A program made the position numbers and the translations under genes. The notes under the pieces are model-generated. The model worked only from the letters and a program-made list of their open reading frames with translations, ran no database searches and was not told the origin of the DNA. A DNA stretch of 64,000 nucleotides from Robertmurraya korlensis NBRC 107688. Lineage in GTDB: Bacteria; Bacillota; Bacilli; Bacillales; Cytobacillaceae. Each line of letters opens with the position of its first letter. The stretch's first letter is position 1. Below, piece after piece: positions 59,641 to 64,000 of the stretch. Location: NCBI RefSeq assembly GCF_001591645.1, contig NZ_BCVH01000021.1, positions 1-64,000 on the forward strand. Direction: 5' to 3'.

Positions 59641-60438
59641 TTAAAAATCAAATCCCCCAAAATCAGAATCTGAAAACATCGTATTTCTTACAACATCATA
59701 CTTTATTTCCTCTTCTGGATCGTTTCTAAGCTCAATAAAATAATCAAAATCATCGAGTGTATATTCTGTGTTTTGGACAAAAACGTCCGGATGCTCAACG
59801 ACTTTGACTGCTGGTAGTCGCATGATTTCTCGAACTAATTGCCAATGTCGTTCATTTGCTCTTCTTGTAGAAACTATTCCATCAATTATAAATAGATTGT
59901 TCTCATTATATTCGTCCTCAATTAACTGATTACGAACGGTTTGTTTTAAGAGCGTAGACGAGACAAATAGCCATCTCTTGTTCGCACAAACACTTGAAGC
60001 AACTATCGACTCGGTTTTTCCGACACGCGGCATTCCACGGATACCAATGAGTTTATGACCTTCCTGCTTAAATAACTCAGCCATAAAATCAACTAACAAA
60101 CCTAGTTCATCGCGAACAAATCGAAAGGTCTTTTTATCATCAGCGTCTCTTTGTATGTATCTACCATGCCTTACAGCTAATCGGTCTCTTAGCTTAGGTT
60201 CTCTAAGCTTTATGATTTTAATCGTATCCATTGTTTTTAAAATAGATTCAAGTCGCTCGATTTGTTCATAATCCTGTGCTAGAATGAGCAGCCCACGTCT
60301 TCCTTCATCCACTCCATTAATGGTTACAATATTAATGGAGAGCATCCCTAATAATGAAGAAATATCTCCTAGCAATCCAGGCCGATTTTTCTGAATTTCA
60401 TACTCCAAGTACCATTCTGTTTTGTTCATCTTTTCCAT
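59641..60438 (-). CDS. ymfK: DUF3388 protein YmfK
   Basis: 265 residues: ACT-like N-terminal domain (about 5-75, YLEYEIQKNRPGLLGDISSL) and a C-terminal DUF3388 domain with a P-loop-like GMPRVGKTES segment. Function unknown. Start at MEKMNKTEW, with GGAGG 6 bases ahead; the frame extends further but without a ribosome site. Confidence 0.92.
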   Translation of the reverse strand: MEKMNKTEWYLEYEIQKNRPGLLGDISSLLGMLSINIVTINGVDEGRRGLLILAQDYEQIERLESILKTMDTIKIIKLREPKLRDRLAVRHGRYIQRDADDKKTFRFVRDELGLLVDFMAELFKQEGHKLIGIRGMPRVGKTESIVASSVCANKRWLFVSSTLLKQTVRNQLIEDEYNENNLFIIDGIVSTRRANERHWQLVREIMRLPAVKVVEHPDVFVQNTEYTLDDFDYFIELRNDPEEEIKYDVVRNTMFSDSDFGGFDF

Positions 60439-60574
60439 AGAATACCTCCAAGGGAAGCGCCATATTTGACCATTTTGGTGCAAATTAATCATCTTCTATC
60501 ATATATGATTTTCTAGTAAGATGAAAGGAAAAACAGGAACAAGTCGAAACTTGGAGAAATATTTATACGATATG

Positions 60575-60606
60575 AAAAAAAAAGAGAGGAAGTCTGCCTC
60601 TCTTTT
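60575..60606 (-). terminator. Terminator of ymfJ
   Basis: AAAGAGAGG/CCTCTCTTT followed by eight T on the minus strand. Confidence 0.85.
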
Positions 60607-60628
60607 TGATTTACCTATTTAAACCATC

Positions 60629-60886
60629 TTAGCGTGAACCATCATTTTGAACGAGCTTCACCATCATATTAGCAATAGCATGCTGTTCTTCTGTTGTAGC
60701 AACAGACCAAAGGTCAGCTAAAATGCGCTCTTGTTCATTTTTCGGATCTATTTGCTTCGCTAAATAGTCTCCGATTTGGTAAGCAAGATCACCAATTACC
60801 TGCTTGTTCATTCCTTCATTCTGAGCATGATGCAGGCGATCACCTAAAAAGTCTTTCCATTGCTCCCAATTATCAAGTACAGACAT
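60629..60886 (-). CDS. ymfJ: DUF3243 protein YmfJ
   Basis: 85 residues, all helical: NWEQWKDFLGDRLHHAQNEG and QIGDYLAKQIDPKNEQERIL match the DUF3243 family. AGGAGG ahead of the ATG. Unknown function; same place as in B. subtilis. Confidence 0.94.
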   Translation of the reverse strand: MSVLDNWEQWKDFLGDRLHHAQNEGMNKQVIGDLAYQIGDYLAKQIDPKNEQERILADLWSVATTEEQHAIANMMVKLVQNDGSR

Positions 60887-60974
60887 TGTATAACCTCCTT
60901 TTTTTTACTACAAACTTATTTTGCTTTGTAAAGGAAGGAATTATTCATTTAGATAACATGAACATTTCATGACA

Positions 60975-61697
60975 CTATGTATACCAACCCCCATTAACCG
61001 CAATGGTTTGGCCAGTAATATACCTTGAACCCGAAGAAAGAAGAAAGGAAACAGCCTCAGCAACCTCCTCACTAGACCCTAATCTTCCAACAGGAATTTC
61101 CTGCTTGAGCTCCTCAAGCTCTTCATCCGAGAAATTCTCTAACATCGGTGTCTGTATCGCCCCCGGAGCAACCGCATTAACCGTAATTCCACTTAAAGCA
61201 ACTTCTTTACTTAATGCTTTTACAAACGCGATTTGGGCACCTTTTGCAGCAGAATAAGCTACTTCACAGGCAGCGCCCGTCTGTCCCCAGATAGAGGAGA
61301 TTACAACAACTTGTCCATTACGTCTCTCCAAAAGCTTAGGAAGCAAATGCTTTGTCAATAAAATTGGTGCTGTAACTTGAAGTTTCATGATTTGCTCAAG
61401 ATCATCATCTTTCAAGTCAACCAATAACCCATAATGGCTTTGACCACAATTATGTACGATTGCATCCAAGGCAAAAATATTCCCACAAAGTTTCTCAATT
61501 CCTTTTTTATCAGTCAGATCTGCTTGTATGGGAATATATTCATGCTTATATTCAGCAAGTTCACTAAGCAGATTTTTCATGCCCTCAATATTCTTATGAT
61601 AATGTAAGTACAAAGAATAACCATCCTTGGCAAGTTTCCTTGCTAAAGCGGAGCCGATTCCCCCACTAGCCCCTGTAATTAACGCATATTTACTCAC
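60975..61697 (-). CDS. ymfI: Short-chain dehydrogenase/reductase YmfI
   Basis: 240 residues, classical SDR: NADP site TGASGGIGSALARKL, NCGQSH, catalytic Ser (VISSIWG), Tyr and Lys (YSAAKGA), ending AVNGGWYT. Likely reduces a 3-oxoacyl or sugar-type ketone; substrate unknown. I start at the GTG ending 61697 because GAGGAG is 8 bases upstream and the ATG at 61712 overlaps that site. Confidence 0.9.
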   Translation of the reverse strand: MSKYALITGASGGIGSALARKLAKDGYSLYLHYHKNIEGMKNLLSELAEYKHEYIPIQADLTDKKGIEKLCGNIFALDAIVHNCGQSHYGLLVDLKDDDLEQIMKLQVTAPILLTKHLLPKLLERRNGQVVVISSIWGQTGAACEVAYSAAKGAQIAFVKALSKEVALSGITVNAVAPGAIQTPMLENFSDEELEELKQEIPVGRLGSSEEVAEAVSFLLSSGSRYITGQTIAVNGGWYT

Positions 61698-61719
61698 TAC
61701 TTTTCTCCTCATTTCAACA

Positions 61720-61743
61720 AAAAGGCGCCGATAAACGACGCCT
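61720..61743 (-). terminator. Terminator of ymfFH
   Basis: AGGCG/CGCCT stem followed by TTTTTG on the minus strand, 10 bases after ymfH. Confidence 0.75.
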
Positions 61744-61752
61744 CGTCTTAAA

Positions 61753-63039
61753 TTATTTCGGCACTACTTGACAAACCGCCATTCGATTTTCAGAAATAAA
61801 GTTGATAGCGACCTGCTGTATGTCCTCAATCGTAATCGCTTCTAATACAGGGACAACGTCGAATAAATTCATATCATTAAAAGCGTACCTAGTAAATTGA
61901 TTGGCAATGTATTCTGGTGAATTAACTGCACGCAGGAATGCTCCAATTTTTTTCTTCTTCGTACGCTCCAAGCTCTCTGCCGTAATTTTTCTTGAACTTT
62001 TTTCTTCTATTAACATTCTTTTTATTTCTTCAGCTAATTGATCAGGGTTATTTGTGTCCCCACCAATCATTGCAAAGCCAAACCCTTTCTCTTGCGTATA
62101 ATCAAAAGAGAAGGATTCATCAATAAGTCCATTGCTGTATAGCGTTTCATAATTTTCACTGCTTCTGCCAAACAACAACTCAAGCAACACATTTGTGGTC
62201 AATTCTTGTTTAAGCATCTCCTCGCCTTGTTTTTTCGTGTTAGTAGCTTTAACACTAACTAAACATTTAGAGGTATGCACATTCATTGGAAGAACCAATT
62301 TTTTTTCAGAAACATCTTCCTTTTCACTTTCGAATTTACGGTCAATTTCTACTTGTGATGGGAACGTCTTCTTAGCCTGGTTATCCTTGATCTGCTCCAT
62401 GATTTCGTCTACCTGAACGGGACCAACAACAAACAACAGCATATTGCTTGGATGATAGAAGGTATGATAGCATTCATACAACATATCCTTTGTAATCTCA
62501 GCTATCGATTCCTTTGTACCAGCGATGTCAATCTTAACAGGGTGATTTTCAAATAGATTTTGGATTGCTCCAAAATATAACCGCCAGTCTGGATTATCAT
62601 CATACATGTCTATTTCTTGACCAATAATGCCTTTTTCCTTTTCAACAGTCTTTTCCGAGAAATATGGATACTGTACAAAATCAATTAGAGTCTCCAGATT
62701 CTTTTCGACATCCGATGTACTTGAAAAAAGATACGCTGTTCTTGTAAACGACGTAAAGGCATTCGCTGATGCCCCTTGACGACTAAATTGCTGAAACACA
62801 TCCCCATCTTCTTTTTCAAAAAGCTTATGCTCTAAAAAGTGGGCAATTCCGTCAGGAACCTTAACAAGCTCCGTTTTTCCTGCAGGAACAAAATGGTTGT
62901 CAATGGATCCATATTTAGTTGTGAAAGTAGCATATGTTTTGTTAAAACCCTTCTTTGGAAGGATGTATACCTCTAAACCATTTTCTAGCTTCTCATGGTA
63001 AAGTTCCTCTTGAAGCTGATCAAATGAGATTTTCTCCAT
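61753..63039 (-). CDS. ymfH: M16-family zinc peptidase YmfH
   Basis: 428 residues. The inverted zinc motif HFLEH (about residues 67-71) with the distal Glu downstream marks the active member of a two-gene M16 pair; the GKTELVKVPDGIAHFLEHKL context is typical. It overlaps the ymfF stop by one base (TAATG), so the two are coupled and probably form a dimer. Confidence 0.94.
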   Translation of the reverse strand: MEKISFDQLQEELYHEKLENGLEVYILPKKGFNKTYATFTTKYGSIDNHFVPAGKTELVKVPDGIAHFLEHKLFEKEDGDVFQQFSRQGASANAFTSFTRTAYLFSSTSDVEKNLETLIDFVQYPYFSEKTVEKEKGIIGQEIDMYDDNPDWRLYFGAIQNLFENHPVKIDIAGTKESIAEITKDMLYECYHTFYHPSNMLLFVVGPVQVDEIMEQIKDNQAKKTFPSQVEIDRKFESEKEDVSEKKLVLPMNVHTSKCLVSVKATNTKKQGEEMLKQELTTNVLLELLFGRSSENYETLYSNGLIDESFSFDYTQEKGFGFAMIGGDTNNPDQLAEEIKRMLIEEKSSRKITAESLERTKKKKIGAFLRAVNSPEYIANQFTRYAFNDMNLFDVVPVLEAITIEDIQQVAINFISENRMAVCQVVPK

Positions 63040-64000
63040 TACTTTGTCGCCCCCGTTCCCGTTAAGAAATAGATCGTATCTAGTTGAATTTTATTTGCAA
63101 CCTGTACGACCTCTTCCTTCGTCACAGTTTCTATTCGCTGCAACCATTCATCCAATTGGATTTCTTGACCTGCGACTACATTATGATAAAGAATTTCAAC
63201 AATCCCACGTGCCGTGTCAAGCGTTTCAAGCAATTGATTCTTAATTACTGCCTTTGTCTGAATCAAATCGTCTTCAGAAAAATCTCCATCTTTCATAGCT
63301 TGCATTTGCTCTTTTATAATCGAAACGGCTTGATCGTAATTACTGTTATCGATACCTGACATGACCATTAGTAAACCTTTATGACTTTCGACCCGACTCG
63401 CAGCGTAGTAAGCAAGGCTAGCTTTCTCACGTACATTTATAAATAACTTCGAGTGTGAAAATCCTCCGTACACACCATTAAATACTTGGAGGGCAAAGTA
63501 ATCTGGATCACCGTAAGTTACATTTGTACGGTAACCAATATTTAACTTCCCTTGCTTAACATCCTGTTCTTCCTTAATCACCTGTTCTTCCACCTGAGCT
63601 GGCTGATTCTTCACGACCTCTTGAGGAGTTCTTGATGAAAAGGTAAACCTTTCACTAACTGTTTGTTCTACATCTTGTTCATCTATATCACCGATTACAT
63701 ATAAACTAATCTCATCTTCAGCTAGTGCTTTCTTGTAATAATCGTATAAGTCTTTTCCGGTAATGGAATCCACTTCTGATTCTTTCCCGTGAACATGTAG
63801 AGAATACGGTTCCTCTTTACACATCTCTTCAATTAACCGGTTGTTTGAATACTTCATTTTATCATCATAGATGGATTGAATTCTTTGCTTTAAGCTCCGC
63901 TTCTCTTTCTCCAATGTTTCTTTATGAAATTCACCATCTCCCACATTTGGATTAGTTAATACTTCTACAAGAAAATCAATGGCTGTTTTAAGAAGTGGGG
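63039..64000 (-). CDS. ymfF: M16-family peptidase-like YmfF, 3' part (runs off the window)
   Basis: About 320 residues are visible, from PLLKTAIDFLVEVLTNPNVG at the window edge to the stop at 63039; the N-terminus lies outside. The fold is the C-terminal half of an M16 subunit (NVTYGDPDYFALQVFNGVYG, GFSHSKLFINVREKASLAYY with the Arg-Tyr of the R/Y pair). It pairs with YmfH. The zinc motif region is out of view. Confidence 0.9.
   Translation of the reverse strand, partial: PLLKTAIDFLVEVLTNPNVGDGEFHKETLEKEKRSLKQRIQSIYDDKMKYSNNRLIEEMCKEEPYSLHVHGKESEVDSITGKDLYDYYKKALAEDEISLYVIGDIDEQDVEQTVSERFTFSSRTPQEVVKNQPAQVEEQVIKEEQDVKQGKLNIGYRTNVTYGDPDYFALQVFNGVYGGFSHSKLFINVREKASLAYYAASRVESHKGLLMVMSGIDNSNYDQAVSIIKEQMQAMKDGDFSEDDLIQTKAVIKNQLLETLDTARGIVEILYHNVVAGQEIQLDEWLQRIETVTKEEVVQVANKIQLDTIYFLTGTGATK

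Overview
The window is chromosomal DNA of a low-GC, spore-forming Gram-positive of the family Bacillaceae. The evidence is the gene order, which matches the Bacillus subtilis yneK-to-tkt-to-lexA block, the glnRA block and the mutSL-miaB-rny-recA-pgsA-ymf block, together with sporulation genes (sirA, spoVK, cotE, spoVS, a Spo0E-type phosphatase), strong AGGAGG-type ribosome sites and a T-box leader. The species cannot be named from this sequence.

Region 1 (1-14.2 kb) is accessory DNA. It starts with the 5' end of an IS110-type transposase and a maltose-6'-phosphate catabolic cluster (glvA, an RpiR-type regulator, a PTS EIIA) that has no EIICB permease in view. A patchwork of single genes follows: a broken hydrolase, an MFS transporter behind a T-box leader, a lipoprotein, a PadR pair, a secreted protein, a NUDIX hydrolase and a GNAT acetyltransferase. 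These are separated by copies of a short dispersed repeat and by a pair of near-identical 76-bp direct repeats. A 1.3-kb non-coding stretch with several hairpins and a promoter-driven structured RNA leads into a small excisionase-like gene and a tyrosine integrase. The integrase is frameshifted and is cut off at the 3' end of an intact selenocysteine tRNA gene (selC). This looks like a decayed integrative element parked at selC.

Region 2 (14.2-30.1 kb) is the yneK-ccdC-yneI-ccdA-ynzD-(insert)-yneF-sirA-tkt-ynzC-yneB-yneA/lexA block. A heterodimeric ABC exporter, small unknown proteins and a chemotaxis receptor interrupt it between ynzD and yneF. The divergent yneA-yneB/lexA intergenic region carries three LexA-type operators.

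Region 3 (30.1-45.4 kb) holds glnR-glnA with a GlnR operator, ynbB-hflX-spoVK, hfq-miaA, mreBH, a Gly/Tyr-rich protein, mutS-mutL and cotE. Region 4 (45.4-64 kb) begins with a degenerate approximately 50-bp tandem hairpin repeat and continues with ricA-miaB, korAB (2-oxoacid:ferredoxin oxidoreductase), an M19 dipeptidase, spoVS, ymdB, rny, recA (LexA box), cinA, pgsA, rodZ, ymfK, ymfJ, ymfI, ymfH and the 3' part of ymfF. Almost everything from 24.9 kb to the end runs on the minus strand; only lexA and mreBH run the other way.

The most notable points are the selC gene with its truncated integrase, the T-box leader in front of a transporter, the structured RNA/attenuator at 12.7-12.9 kb, and the repeat families confined to the accessory part.
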